A DNA stretch of 64,000 nucleotides, from NCBI RefSeq assembly GCF_018499875.1, contig NZ_JAHBAY010000014.1, positions 124,001-188,000 on the forward strand, in the 5' to 3' direction. This document shows, one piece after another, positions 51,141-60,074 of this stretch. Both the position numbers and the translations under genes were made by a program. Source of the DNA: Kineosporia corallincola. GTDB taxonomy: Bacteria > Actinomycetota > Actinomycetes > Actinomycetales > Kineosporiaceae. Position 1 is the first letter of the stretch. The number at the start of each line of letters is the position of its first letter. The notes beneath the pieces were generated by a model. The model did no database searches. It had not been told where the DNA came from and saw nothing but the letters and a program-made list of their open reading frames with translations.

Positions 51141-51935
51141 TCAATCGGCGGAGCGCCCACCTGCCAGCATGACCACGGCCCCGACCACGACCAGGGCCAG
51201 CGCCCACGGGCCGGGCCCGTCGATGCCCTCGTCCAGCAGCTCTTTCTGGACGGCCGTCCACAGACCACCGACTCCGCCCATCGTGATCAGGATCGCTCCG
51301 CACAGCCGGCGCAGTGAGGAGCGCAGCCATGCCCAGAAGATCCGGATGCGAAATCCGGTCAGGAAGCGCTGCGTCCACGTGATCGGCTTCGTGTCCGCCG
51401 TCTCGATGTCCGCTGCCGCCGGCGGTGTTGCCTGTTGCGCTGCACGCACGCGCAGCACGCTGATCACCGCATAGAGCGCGTTCTCGATGGCCTGCCCCGG
51501 GTCCAGGGAGCGGTCGTCGAGCAACAGCCGGTCCGTCTCCGTCGCCCACCTGCCGATCAGCTCGGCCGTGCGATCCTCGAAGTAGGTGACGACCGAAGGT
51601 GCCCACGTCTCGGGCAGCCGATAGCGAACCTTGAGCACGGGGCGGAACAGGCTCTCCAGCCTGGAGAATGCCGGCAGTTGCCTGTTCATCATCCTGGACA
51701 GGATGGCGACTCCGAAGGCCGCGTCGATGTCGGCCTCGGTCGGTGCGGTCGGTTCGTGCCGATCGGTGGTGAGGAGGGTCTGGCGTTCGATCTCCTCCAC
51801 CAGACTCGTCAGCAGCTTCTGTACCTCGGCGTCGTAGTGACGGCCGTCCGAGCTCGCGAGGTGCTGGGGCCTGCGGTAGCGAATACCGGCGCCGTACAAC
51901 CCGTCTCGAGCGGCAAAGCCTCGCGGTACGCTCAC
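51141..51935 (-). CDS. Membrane-associated protein of unknown function
   Basis: 264 residues from the GTG at 51935, with GGATGA upstream; the longer frame upstream has no gene-like character. Mostly helical (EVQKLLTSLVEEIERQTLL and MNRQLPAFSRLESLFRPVLKVRYRL) with two hydrophobic segments at the C-terminus (LCGAILITMGGVGGLWTAV and PWALALVVVGAVVMLAGG). No family is recognised. It lies between the DUF397 and HTH genes and shares orientation with the HTH gene (119 bp apart), so it may be its output. Confidence 0.65.
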   Translation of the reverse strand: MSVPRGFAARDGLYGAGIRYRRPQHLASSDGRHYDAEVQKLLTSLVEEIERQTLLTTDRHEPTAPTEADIDAAFGVAILSRMMNRQLPAFSRLESLFRPVLKVRYRLPETWAPSVVTYFEDRTAELIGRWATETDRLLLDDRSLDPGQAIENALYAVISVLRVRAAQQATPPAAADIETADTKPITWTQRFLTGFRIRIFWAWLRSSLRRLCGAILITMGGVGGLWTAVQKELLDEGIDGPGPWALALVVVGAVVMLAGGRSAD

Positions 51936-52054
51936 GGTCTCATCCTTCTGGGCACGGTCGGACTGCTTGGATGCCGATGTCTGCAAAGTGAAGTGGCCGG
52001 GGCGGTCCTGGCCAGGATGCTCAGGTGCTCGGTGAGGTGGTCGTCGGGTGTTCT

Positions 52055-52909
52055 CTACTGCCTCTGGATCGACTCCAGGAAATCCCGGGACTCCTCGGAC
52101 GTCAGCGCCTGCTTGCTCAGGGACTGGAACGCATCTTCGTACCGGCTCACCTGATCCCGTTCGTCGATGATGAGCTGGCGGGTCAGGAGCTCCACGTAGA
52201 CGACGTCGGCGAGTCCTTCCTTGCCGGACTCCAGGATGTTGAAGCCCTCGAGCCGTCCCATCGCAGGGCCGGCCGAGGACGGCAGCACCTGGAGGACGAC
52301 GTTGGGCCACGTGCTCACAGCCAGAAGATGTGCGATCTGGTCCTGCATCACCGTGGGGTCCTGCGTGTTCATCCGCAGGGCTGCCTCGCCCACCACGAAC
52401 TCGATCGGCAGGGGACTCACCCCGGTCAGGCGTCGCTGGCGTACGGCTCGCGAGTCCAGGATCCGCTGGTGCTCGAGGATTCCGCGGCCGTGGAGCACCT
52501 CGCTGGTGTAGGAGGGCAGTTGGAGCAGGCCGTGGACCAGGTTCGGGTCGAACGCCCGGACGCGGCGGGCCACCACCTCGAGTTCCAGGTAGTCGCGTTC
52601 GGGGGAGGCCGGGTGAAAGTCCTTGAACGGTGAGCGCTGCCGGGCGCCGATCGCGAGCTGCACCAGTTCGGCGGTCTCGGCGCCGGAGAACCCGTAGAGG
52701 CCGGCGAGGGTGTGCACGTCCTCGACCTGTGCGATGCGCTCCTCGGTCTCCAACCGGCTGATCTTCGAGGAGGAGAACCGGAGCCGGGCCGCGACGTCAC
52801 TGATCTTCATACCCAGCTCGAGCCGCCGGGACCTGAGGCGGTGCGCGAGGATCTGCTGGCAGACGGTCGGTGCCGGCGTCTCGGCGATCCACGTCTCGTC
52901 CGGCGTCAT
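52055..52909 (-). CDS. HTH regulator with DUF5753/Scr1-type ligand domain
   Basis: 284 residues, ATG at 52909 with GGAGGG upstream. An N-terminal XRE HTH (LRSRRLELGMKISDVAARLRFSSSKISRLETEER) is followed by a Scr1/DUF5753 domain (residues 95-275: DPNLVHGLLQLPSYTSEVL, VVGEAALRM, PNVVLQVLPSSAG). This family works with DUF397 partners as repressor/antagonist pairs. The DUF397 gene at 50881 is the likely partner. Confidence 0.92.
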   Translation of the reverse strand: MTPDETWIAETPAPTVCQQILAHRLRSRRLELGMKISDVAARLRFSSSKISRLETEERIAQVEDVHTLAGLYGFSGAETAELVQLAIGARQRSPFKDFHPASPERDYLELEVVARRVRAFDPNLVHGLLQLPSYTSEVLHGRGILEHQRILDSRAVRQRRLTGVSPLPIEFVVGEAALRMNTQDPTVMQDQIAHLLAVSTWPNVVLQVLPSSAGPAMGRLEGFNILESGKEGLADVVYVELLTRQLIIDERDQVSRYEDAFQSLSKQALTSEESRDFLESIQRQ

Positions 52910-53250
52910 GCCGCCCCTCCCCGGGCCTGTCCTTCGCGGGTGGCACATTGCCGACACCGCAATCTGCCAACAGGTGGGGACTGTACCTCAACGTGACGGG
53001 AGCATCCCAATTACGCGGGTCGTCACCACACTGGGATGGAATCGACCGGTTCGACGAGGCCGTTTCATCCTCATCGGCACGCGCGAGGTCACTGTGCGTT
53101 GCTCTCCGATGTCCTGGCGCGATGAGACGGCATGGACCTCGCACCTGCCCCCATGAACGCCGGTGCAAGTCGGGGCGGCGTGACGTCCCTCTCGTCGTCC
53201 GTGGTGTGCCGTGCTGTGCCGACCGCCGAACTGATCGGTGAAAACGGCTG
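52910..53250. other. 340-bp gap
   Basis: Contains the promoter side of the HTH gene and a stretch between it and the TetR 3' end. Frames present translate to low-complexity Arg-rich products. No repeat or RNA signal was recognised. Confidence 0.4.
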
Positions 53251-53817
53251 TTAGGCAGGCTTTTCCGGCTGCGCCGGGATCGCCGCCATGGCCGTCGCGG
53301 CGATCGCCTGGAGGTCTTCGAGGGTGCCGCCGTCGCGGGCGCAGCCGGACATGCCGCGCAGGACCGCCACGAGGAACGCGGCCAGGGGCTCGGTGTTCGT
53401 GGCGGGTGGCAGGTCGCCGTCCCTGACCCCGCGCTCCAGCCGGTCCAGCAGGCGCTGGTGCAGTTCCTGTCGCTGGCCGGTGAGCCGGGGCTCGGTCAGC
53501 ATCAGGCAGCCGGGGGGCGTGGCCGCGTCGGTGTGGGCGTGGGCGGTGTCGTCGAGGATGCGCACGACGGCCTCGCGGGCTGTCGGTAGCTCGGCGGCGG
53601 CGTCGAGTCCCTCGCAGGTGAGCCGGAAGTAGGCGGCGGACGCCTCCTCGAAGAGGCGGTGCTTGTCACCGAACGCGGAGTAGAGGCTCGGCGGGGAGAC
53701 GCCCATGGCCGCGGTGAGGGTCGCGATGGACGTGGCGTCGTAGCCGTCGCGCCAGAACTGCTCGACGGCAGCTGCGAGTGCCGCGTCGCGATCGAAGCTG
53801 CGGGGTCGGCCGGCCAT
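53251..53817 (-). CDS. TetR-family regulator (TetR_C_16/AcrR-like)
   Basis: 188 residues. GRPRSFDRDAALAAAVEQFWRDGYDATSIATLTAAMGVSPPSLYSAFGDKHRLFEEA is a complete HTH (residues 3-58). The ligand domain keeps the GCLMLTEPRL and CARDGGTLEDLQAIAATAM segments of regulators that control short-chain dehydrogenases. It is divergent from the SDR gene and separated from it by a duplicated operator. Confidence 0.92.
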   Translation of the reverse strand: MAGRPRSFDRDAALAAAVEQFWRDGYDATSIATLTAAMGVSPPSLYSAFGDKHRLFEEASAAYFRLTCEGLDAAAELPTAREAVVRILDDTAHAHTDAATPPGCLMLTEPRLTGQRQELHQRLLDRLERGVRDGDLPPATNTEPLAAFLVAVLRGMSGCARDGGTLEDLQAIAATAMAAIPAQPEKPA

Positions 53818-53831
53818 GCGCCCATCATAAC

Positions 53832-53889
53832 GTAGCGATCACTATGCAATGTGGTAGCGTCCCCGGCGTCAATCAATAGTGATCGCTAC
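53832..53889. promoter_or_regulatory. Paired TetR operators, perfect 14-bp inverted copies
   Basis: GTAGCGATCACTAT (53832-53845) and its exact reverse complement (53876-53889) are 30 bp apart. Each is itself a TAG-N-GATC-N-CTA palindrome, i.e. one TetR dimer site. They overlap the divergent promoters of TetR and SDR genes. Confidence 0.75.
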
Positions 53890-53904
53890 AAAATGGGGTT
53901 CGTG

Positions 53905-54624
53905 ATGGAGCTGAAGGGTGCTGTCGTGCTGGTCACCGGCGCGAACCGAGGCATCGGCGCGGAATTCGTCCGGCTGCTCAAGCAGCGCGGGGCCGGCCGG
54001 ATCTACGCCGCCGCGCGGGACGTGACGTCGATCGAGGCCGACGGCGTGGAGCCGATCCGGCTCGACGTCACCGACCGGGACCAGATCGAGGCCGCCGCTC
54101 GGCGCGCGGGTGATGTGCAGATCCTGATCAACAATGCCGGGATCTCCACCGGCACCGCCCTGGTGACCGGCGACGAGGCGGGCATCCGGCGGGAGATGGA
54201 GACCAACTTCTACGGCCCGTTGCTGCTGACCCGCGCCTTCGCCCCGATCCTGCGGGCCAACGGGGGCGGCGCAGTTCTCAACGTCGTCTCCGCCCTGTCC
54301 TGGTTCTCCACCCCGGTGGGCGGCGCGTATGCCGCGTCGAAGGCGGCGCAGTGGATGCTGACCGACAGCACCCGCCTGGAGCTCGCCGCCCAGGGCACGC
54401 ACGTGGTCGGCGTGCACATGGGTCTGGTCGACACCGACATGAGCAAGAGCCTCCAGGCGCCGAAGATCCACCCGGCCGAGCTGGCCGGTGCGGGCCTCGA
54501 CGCGATCGAGTCCGGTGCGCAGGAGGTGCTGGCCGACGACTGGGCGAAGTTCGTGAAGTCCGGCCTCCAGCTCGACCCGAAGGAACGGTACGAGCGGATT
54601 TTCGCCGCCCTCGGCGGCAACTGA
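53905..54624 (+). CDS. Short-chain dehydrogenase/reductase
   Basis: 239 residues from the ATG at 53905 (53893 is an alternative). It has TGANRGIG (NADPH site), INNAG and the active-site YAASK with Ser in NVVSALSWFS upstream. It is a classical SDR of the type found divergent from TetR repressors. The substrate is unknown. The tail VKSGLQLDPKERYERIFAALGG is typical of this subgroup. Confidence 0.92.
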   Translation: MELKGAVVLVTGANRGIGAEFVRLLKQRGAGRIYAAARDVTSIEADGVEPIRLDVTDRDQIEAAARRAGDVQILINNAGISTGTALVTGDEAGIRREMETNFYGPLLLTRAFAPILRANGGGAVLNVVSALSWFSTPVGGAYAASKAAQWMLTDSTRLELAAQGTHVVGVHMGLVDTDMSKSLQAPKIHPAELAGAGLDAIESGAQEVLADDWAKFVKSGLQLDPKERYERIFAALGGN

Positions 54625-54702
54625 GCCGGTATCTGAGCCGGCAGCCGGCCGGTGCTCACGGCGTGATGCAACCTGGGCGCTCGCTCGTTCCGTCGAGTGG
54701 GC

Positions 54703-55242
54703 ATGAGTATCTCTTTCTCCCGCCGCACTGTCCTGGTTCCCGTCGCCGTGGCGCTCGCCGCGGCCGCGGGTGTCGTCGCGTTCGTCCTTCCCGGTTCCGA
54801 TTCGACCACCAAAGCTGCTCCCACGCAGGCTATCTCGGCCGAGCTGACGGCCTATGAGGGGGAGCAGCCCGAGGGGTTCAGCATCGAGCAGGTGCCTGCC
54901 GGATGGGACGTGCTGGCGGCTGACGCCGGCAAGCTGGTGCTGGCCGCGCAGGACGCCTCCGACCGCGACCCGAACGAGTTCGAGGGCAAGATTCTGGTCA
55001 CGGTGGCCAACGAGGCGGAGCTGTCGACCACGCGCCCCAACGCCCACGAGGTGAAGGTCGGTGATGTGACGGCAACCGGTTTCGACTTCTCCGGTGGTGA
55101 CAGCACGGGTCTGCTGCTGCCGTCGGGTGACCGGACGCTGATCTTCCAGCTGCCCGGGGGCCTGGAGTGGGACGAGGCGACCGTCGCGGACTTCGCCGCC
55201 GGGGTGCACTCGGTCGGTACCCCGGACATCGCCCAGGGCTGA
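54703..55242 (+). CDS. Secreted or membrane-anchored protein of unknown function
   Basis: 179 residues. An N-terminal signal/anchor (SRRTVLVPVAVALAAAAGVVAFVLPG) with an Arg-Arg start is followed by a 140-residue alternating beta domain (FSIEQVPAGWDVLAADAGKLVLAA and GDVTATGFDFSGGDSTGLLL). No Cys lipobox is present. It resembles small exported actinobacterial proteins with no assigned function. It is monocistronic with a strong terminator directly downstream. Confidence 0.7.
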   Translation: MSISFSRRTVLVPVAVALAAAAGVVAFVLPGSDSTTKAAPTQAISAELTAYEGEQPEGFSIEQVPAGWDVLAADAGKLVLAAQDASDRDPNEFEGKILVTVANEAELSTTRPNAHEVKVGDVTATGFDFSGGDSTGLLLPSGDRTLIFQLPGGLEWDEATVADFAAGVHSVGTPDIAQG

Positions 55243-55254
55243 TCGGGCGGCTCG

Positions 55255-55281
55255 GCTCCCCACCCCGCGGGGGTGGGGAGC
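55255..55281 (+). terminator. Strong terminator hairpin
   Basis: GCTCCCCACCCC-GCG-GGGGTGGGGAGC forms a perfect 12-bp stem with a 3-nt loop 12 bp after the stop codon, followed by a short pyrimidine run. Confidence 0.85.
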
Positions 55282-55419
55282 TTCCCCGTCGGTGCTTTCA
55301 CATCAAGGACGACGAAACACCTTGGTATCCGCGATGACACCATCAGCGTGATCTGAAAAACGCTTACCTGCCAGGGTAAACCGCCAGAGTCGGCGCATTC
55401 GGCCTTCTGACCCGGTGCC

Positions 55420-56100
55420 TCAGTAGGTGATCAGGCCGTGCCGGTTGCGGAACTCGCCGGTCGGTCCGTCCGGGCCGATCAGGGCCAGGGCCACCGTCGC
55501 GTCCGTTCCCTCGGTCACCGTCTGATGTCCGGACCGGCCGTTGAAATCGGTTGCGGTGTAACCGGGGTCGGAGGCATTGATCCGGAACTTCGGCAGGTTC
55601 TTGGCATACTGCACGGTCAGCGCGATCACCGCCGCCTTCGACGAGGCGTACGGCACGAGATTCACCGGGAACTCGTCCGCCTTCTCGTCCAGCAGCAGCC
55701 GGGGCCAGCCGACCCCGGACGTGACATTCACGATCACCGGTGCGGACGACCGCCGCAGCAGCGGCAGGGCGGCCTGGGTCATCCGGACGACCCCGAACAC
55801 GTTGGTCTCGAACACCGTACGCATCTCGTCGGCGTCCAGGTCGTCGAAATCCCACTTCGTGCCGGGGATTCCGGCGTTGTTGATCAGGACGTCCAGTTCG
55901 GTCAGGGACGCGACGGCCCGGGCGACGCTCGCGTCGTCCGTGACGTCCAGCTGGACGGGGACGGCGCCGAGCGCGCGGGCCGCCTCGCCGGTGGACAGGT
56001 CGCGCATTCCGGCGTAAACGGTGTGGCCTGCCTCGATCAGGCGGCGGGTGGTCTCCAGACCGAGGCCTTTGTTGGCCCCGGTCACCAGGGTTGTGGTCAT
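55420..56100 (-). CDS. Short-chain dehydrogenase/reductase
   Basis: 226 residues. VTGANKGLG, LINNAG, then NVTSGVGW (Ser) and YASSKAA (Tyr/Lys) give the complete catalytic set. It is a classical SDR similar to NADP-dependent carbonyl reductases. It is divergent from the HTH regulator at 56194 (93 bp), which is probably its control gene. Confidence 0.92.
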   Translation of the reverse strand: MTTTLVTGANKGLGLETTRRLIEAGHTVYAGMRDLSTGEAARALGAVPVQLDVTDDASVARAVASLTELDVLINNAGIPGTKWDFDDLDADEMRTVFETNVFGVVRMTQAALPLLRRSSAPVIVNVTSGVGWPRLLLDEKADEFPVNLVPYASSKAAVIALTVQYAKNLPKFRINASDPGYTATDFNGRSGHQTVTEGTDATVALALIGPDGPTGEFRNRHGLITY

Positions 56101-56193
56101 GTCCCCACCGTGGGACGACGAGAACCCCGCTGCCAGGTATCCGTCGACGGTGGGACCGGCAGTACCACCCGCCCGGAGGCGATCCGGGCCATC

Positions 56194-57036
56194 ATGGCCG
56201 GTGTGGATGAGTTCGCACAGGTGCTGCGGGCCTGGCGGGACCGGGTCACCCCGGAGCAGGCGGGACTGGCTCCCGGCCTGGGGCGGCGCACGCCCGGGCT
56301 GCGCCGGGAAGAGCTGGCGCTGCTGGCCGGGGTGAGCGTCGACTACGTGGTCCGGCTGGAACAGGGCCGCGCCCGCAACCCCTCACCTCAGGTTCTGGCT
56401 GCCCTCGCCCGGGGCCTGCGCCTGGACGACGACGAGCGCGACCACTTCTTCCGGGTGGCCGGCGCGGCGGTTCCGGGCCGCGGCCTGCTGCCGTCCCACG
56501 TCACCCCGAGCGTCCGGCGGATCGTCGACCGCCTGGCCGACCTGCCGGTCGCGGTCTTCACCCCGATCCACGACCTGCTGCTGTGGAACCCGATGTGGGC
56601 CGCCCTGCTCGGCGACCCGTCGGTGCGCACCGGGCTGGACCGCAACTTGATCTGGCAGTACTTCGCCGGCCCGCCGATGCCGGTGACGCACTCCCCGGCC
56701 GAGGAGGAGTCGTTCGCCCGCAGCCTGGTCGGGCACCTGCGCCTGGCGCTCGGGCAGTATCCCGGCGATCCGCACGTCGGTGACCTGGTCGATCGGCTGC
56801 TGGAAGCGTCCCCGGAGTTCGCCCGACGCTGGAACGGCGCGCCGGTCGGCGAGTTCCAGACCAGCCACAAGATCATTCACACCCAGCAGGTCGGCGACAT
56901 CGTGCTGGACTGCGACACGCTGACCGGCGGCACCGGTGGCCTGCTGATCGTGGTGATGACCGCCGCGCCGGGCACGCAGGACGAACGCAAGCTCGACCTG
57001 CTGCGGGTGGTGGGGCTCCAGGGCGCGTGGGAATGA
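56194..57036 (+). CDS. XRE-family regulator with MmyB-like ligand-binding domain
   Basis: 280 residues. The HTH (TPGLRREELALLAGVSVDYVVRLEQGRARNPSPQVLAALARGLRL) is the hallmark of the family paired with divergent SDR genes. The C-terminal MmyB-like PAS-type domain (residues 105-270: PVAVFTPIHDLLLWNPMWAALLGD) binds fatty-acid-like ligands in characterised members. A Cys or redox signal is not evident. Confidence 0.92.
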   Translation: MAGVDEFAQVLRAWRDRVTPEQAGLAPGLGRRTPGLRREELALLAGVSVDYVVRLEQGRARNPSPQVLAALARGLRLDDDERDHFFRVAGAAVPGRGLLPSHVTPSVRRIVDRLADLPVAVFTPIHDLLLWNPMWAALLGDPSVRTGLDRNLIWQYFAGPPMPVTHSPAEEESFARSLVGHLRLALGQYPGDPHVGDLVDRLLEASPEFARRWNGAPVGEFQTSHKIIHTQQVGDIVLDCDTLTGGTGGLLIVVMTAAPGTQDERKLDLLRVVGLQGAWE

Positions 57037-57190
57037 GCGTGGCCGGATCATCGACGGCCCCGCGTGTGCTCAGCATGCTGTCGCCCCCTGAGTCACTGCT
57101 CTGCTGCGATGATTCCGGGGCTGAGCGGTCGTCTCTCTCCAGTTCGGTAGCCTTGAGCGAGTTCACCGCTACCGACGGGAGAGGGCTTCC

Positions 57191-57925
57191 ATGGCCAGGT
57201 TTGAGGGTAAGCACGTGCTGGTGACCGGGGGCAGCAGTGGGATCGGCCTGGCCGGTGCGCAGCGCATCGTGGACGAGGGTGGCCGGGTCACGCTGACCGG
57301 TACCGATCCGGAACGTCTGGCGGTGGTATCCGAAAAGCTGCCTTCGGTAACTGTTCTGCGCAATGACGCTGCTGATCCTGCCTCGGTGGACGCGCTCGTC
57401 GAGGCAGTGGGCGGGGAGCCGTTGCACGGTCTGTGGCTGAACGCCGGTTACGCGGAGGTCGGGCCGCTGGAGGGCGTCGATGCCGCGTCGTTCGACGCGA
57501 TGACGGCGGTCAATCTGCGGGCTCCGGCGTTGCAGCTGGCCCGGTTGTCGCCGCATCTGGCCGAGGGGGCCTCGGTGGTGGTCACGTCGTCCACCTCCGC
57601 CTACGAGGGTGCGCCGATGACGGCGCTGTACGCCGCGACCAAGGCGGCGCTGATATCGGCAGCGAAGGTGTGGGCGGCCGAGCTGGCGCCGCGCGGTATC
57701 CGGGTCAACGTGCTGGTGCCGGGGGCCACACAGACGAACTTCCGGCACTTCATGACCGACGAACAGCGCTCGGGTTTCGAGTCGGCCCTGCTGGAGCAGG
57801 TGCCCCTGGGCCGGGTCGGCACACCCGAAGAGGTCGCTGCGGTGGGGCTTTTCCTGCTGTCGGACGAGGCATCGTACGTCACCGGGGCGCAGTTCGTGGT
57901 GGACGGCGGGCTGCTGCGGGTCTGA
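57191..57925 (+). CDS. Short-chain dehydrogenase/reductase
   Basis: 244 residues, ATG at 57191 with GGGAGAGG upstream. VTGGSSGIG, LNAG in place of NNAG (LWLNAGYAEVG), VTSSTSAYEG (Ser) and YAATKAAL (Tyr/Lys) mark a classical SDR. The C-terminus DEASYVTGAQFVVDGG is standard. It is the third SDR within 4 kb and is not closely similar to the other two, so the grouping is not a simple duplication. Confidence 0.93.
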   Translation: MARFEGKHVLVTGGSSGIGLAGAQRIVDEGGRVTLTGTDPERLAVVSEKLPSVTVLRNDAADPASVDALVEAVGGEPLHGLWLNAGYAEVGPLEGVDAASFDAMTAVNLRAPALQLARLSPHLAEGASVVVTSSTSAYEGAPMTALYAATKAALISAAKVWAAELAPRGIRVNVLVPGATQTNFRHFMTDEQRSGFESALLEQVPLGRVGTPEEVAAVGLFLLSDEASYVTGAQFVVDGGLLRV

Positions 57926-58305
57926 GGCGGGTCTCGGCCGGGTCAGCAAGAGCTGAACCGATGCGCGGTCCCCGGTGACGGACCGGAGACCGCGCCGGTC
58001 TCAAGAAGGCGCGGTACGACGGAGCTTCGTCGTGCCCGGAGGGTGCTGTGCGTCGGTGGCCCCGCGCAGGACCGCTTCGCCGGCTTCCTCGAGGTCGGCC
58101 CGGACGGCCTGATCCGCCGGCGGGAGACGTTCTTCTTCGCCCTGCCCTGATCTGTCCCACACAGCTACTGCTCGTGTCGCGGATGCCGTGGCAGCTACCG
58201 GTTGTTCCAGCTCGTGTTGTAGCGGAATGTTTTCGGCCGCAGCATGGGGTCCCGAAGTCCGGTCGTGGCACCCACCCACGAGTGCTCCGGCAAACGAGGG
58301 AGTTG
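57926..58305. other. 380-bp gap with possible gene fragment
   Basis: On the plus strand one frame ending at a TGA at 58150 reads RVLCVGGPAQDRFAGFLEVG and then GLIRRRETFFFALP. It looks protein-like but has no start and no recognised family, so it may be the tail of a decayed gene. The last 150 bp are AT-richer and probably carry the promoter of the MFS gene. Confidence 0.35.
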
Positions 58306-59676
58306 ATGATGCCGGCGAACCGACGAGGTTCCGCCTCCGTCACTTCGGTCGGGCCCGATGCGAACCCTGCCGACCCGACGTCTTCACCAGCGCTCCGTCC
58401 GGCGTACCGGGAACCCGGTTTCCGGCGGTTCGTGCTCGGGGAGGCCGCCTCCGTCGTCGGTGACCAAGTCTGGTTCGTCGCCCTGTCGTGGGCGGCGGTG
58501 CAGGTCGCCTCGCCGGCCACGGCTGGGCTGATCCTCACCGTCTCGGCCGTCCCGCGGCTGGTGCTGATGATCCTGGGTGGCCCGCTGGCCGACCGCTACG
58601 ACGCCCGGCGGCTGATGATCGGCAGCGATCTGCTGCGCGCGGCCGTCATGTTCGCCGCCGCCGCGATCGCCGTGCAGCACTCCAGTGTGATGCTGCTGGT
58701 GGTGATCAGCCTCGTGTTCGGGGCGGCGGACGCGATCTTCATGCCCGCCTCGGGTTCGCTGAGACCACGGCTGCTGCACACCTCGCAACTGGCCAGCGGC
58801 GGCGCCCTTCGCGAACTGGCGATGCGCGCGGCCCTGACACTCGGCTCACCCCTGGGCGGGCTCGTCGTGGCTGCCGGGAACCTGTGGCTGGCCTGCGTGG
58901 TCAACGGTTTCACGTTCCTGGTCTCCATGCTGTTTCTTCGCACCGTGCGACCGCGGGAGGTTGCTCCGGCTGCCCCCGGAGCACCGACCGGATACTTCGC
59001 CTCCCTCAAGGACGGCCTGCGCTACCTGGCCACCCACCCTGTCCTGCGCTCAGTCCTGACCGTCACCTTGCTGGTCAACCTGGCCTTCGTCGGCCCGATG
59101 AACGTGGGATTGGCGTTGCTGTCGCAGGACCGCGACTGGGGCGCCGGGGGCATCGGCACCCTGCTGGCCGGGTTCGGGGTCGGCGCCGCAGCCGGAGCGC
59201 TGGCCATGCTGCGCACCCACGTCGACCGCGGGATCGGCCTCTGGATCGCCCTGGCCTGCCTGCTGGAAGGCGCCGGCCTGGCAGCGCTGGGCCTGATCGA
59301 ACGCTTCCCGGTGGCCGTGGCCGCGGCCGCGCTGGTCGGCCTGGTCAGCGCACCTCTGGGAATCATGACCACGGCACTGACCCAGTCGGGCGTGCCGGAC
59401 GAGTACCGGGGCCGGGTGAGCAGCGTCAACATGCTGGTCAACCTCGGCCTCACCCCCTTGTCCATCGCGGCCCTGGGGGTGGTCGCCGACTGGTGGGGAA
59501 CCAGCACCGCCGTGGTCGCCTTCGCGGCCCTGGCCTGGGTCGCCGCCGTCCTGTGTCTCATGGTCCCGGCCCTGCGCCGGGCTCGGGTGAGAGGCGAGGA
59601 AGACCGTGTTCCACCGCTGGTCGCTGGGGCGAGCACGCCGACGAAGTCGATTCGTGCCCGACCTTTTCGTCACTGA
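58306..59676 (+). CDS. MFS transporter (drug/peptide efflux type)
   Basis: 456 residues from the ATG at 58306 (CGAGGG six bases upstream). Twelve hydrophobic helices are present. GPLADRYDARRLMIGSDLLRA is the loop 2-3 motif and GVPDEYRGRVSSVNMLVNLGLTPLSIAALGVVADWWG lies in the second half, the MFS_3 (Bcr/EntS-like) class of exporters. It is solitary, so the cargo is unknown. Confidence 0.9.
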   Translation: MMPANRRGSASVTSVGPDANPADPTSSPALRPAYREPGFRRFVLGEAASVVGDQVWFVALSWAAVQVASPATAGLILTVSAVPRLVLMILGGPLADRYDARRLMIGSDLLRAAVMFAAAAIAVQHSSVMLLVVISLVFGAADAIFMPASGSLRPRLLHTSQLASGGALRELAMRAALTLGSPLGGLVVAAGNLWLACVVNGFTFLVSMLFLRTVRPREVAPAAPGAPTGYFASLKDGLRYLATHPVLRSVLTVTLLVNLAFVGPMNVGLALLSQDRDWGAGGIGTLLAGFGVGAAAGALAMLRTHVDRGIGLWIALACLLEGAGLAALGLIERFPVAVAAAALVGLVSAPLGIMTTALTQSGVPDEYRGRVSSVNMLVNLGLTPLSIAALGVVADWWGTSTAVVAFAALAWVAAVLCLMVPALRRARVRGEEDRVPPLVAGASTPTKSIRARPFRH

Positions 59677-59813
59677 AGCGGAGCGGCAGCTGCAGCGATC
59701 CACGCACGACCGATCGGTAGACGGTGCAGATGACGAGGGCGAACTCGCGGGCCGGATTTGCGTAGGTAATGGTAGCCAAGGGCAACCGTGGCACGCGGTG
59801 GCACTATGCATCT

Positions 59814-60074
59814 ATGGGCAACCTGGAGATGACCCCACGCGACGTGCGATCTCGGTCGCGAGAGATCATGGATGAAGTTGAGCACGGCCAGACCTTCACG
59901 GTCACGCGAGACGGTCACCAGATCGGCGAATTGATTCCTCTTCGGCGCCGGTTCGTCTCGCGTCAGGAGTTCGCAGCGATGTCCCGTAACTCACCGACCA
60001 GCGACCTCGATGCTTGCCGGGCGGACCAGGTTGTGGCAGCTGATCATGAGGAAAGCGGTGCGTATGAGCGCTGA
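59814..60074 (+). CDS. Antitoxin, Phd/YefM family
   Basis: 86 residues from the ATG at 59814. LEMTPRDVRSRSREIMDEVEHGQTFTVTRDGHQIGELIPL is the DNA-binding Phd fold and RRFVSRQEFAAMSRNSPTSD begins the toxin-binding tail. It overlaps the downstream PIN-toxin start by 11 bp. The frame is intact although the toxin is not. Confidence 0.88.
   Translation: MGNLEMTPRDVRSRSREIMDEVEHGQTFTVTRDGHQIGELIPLRRRFVSRQEFAAMSRNSPTSDLDACRADQVVAADHEESGAYER

Noticed and set aside
58001-58279. 92-residue minus-strand frame before the MFS gene
   Set aside because: No start signal or family. The plus-strand fragment ending at 58150 looks slightly more protein-like, but neither is convincing.
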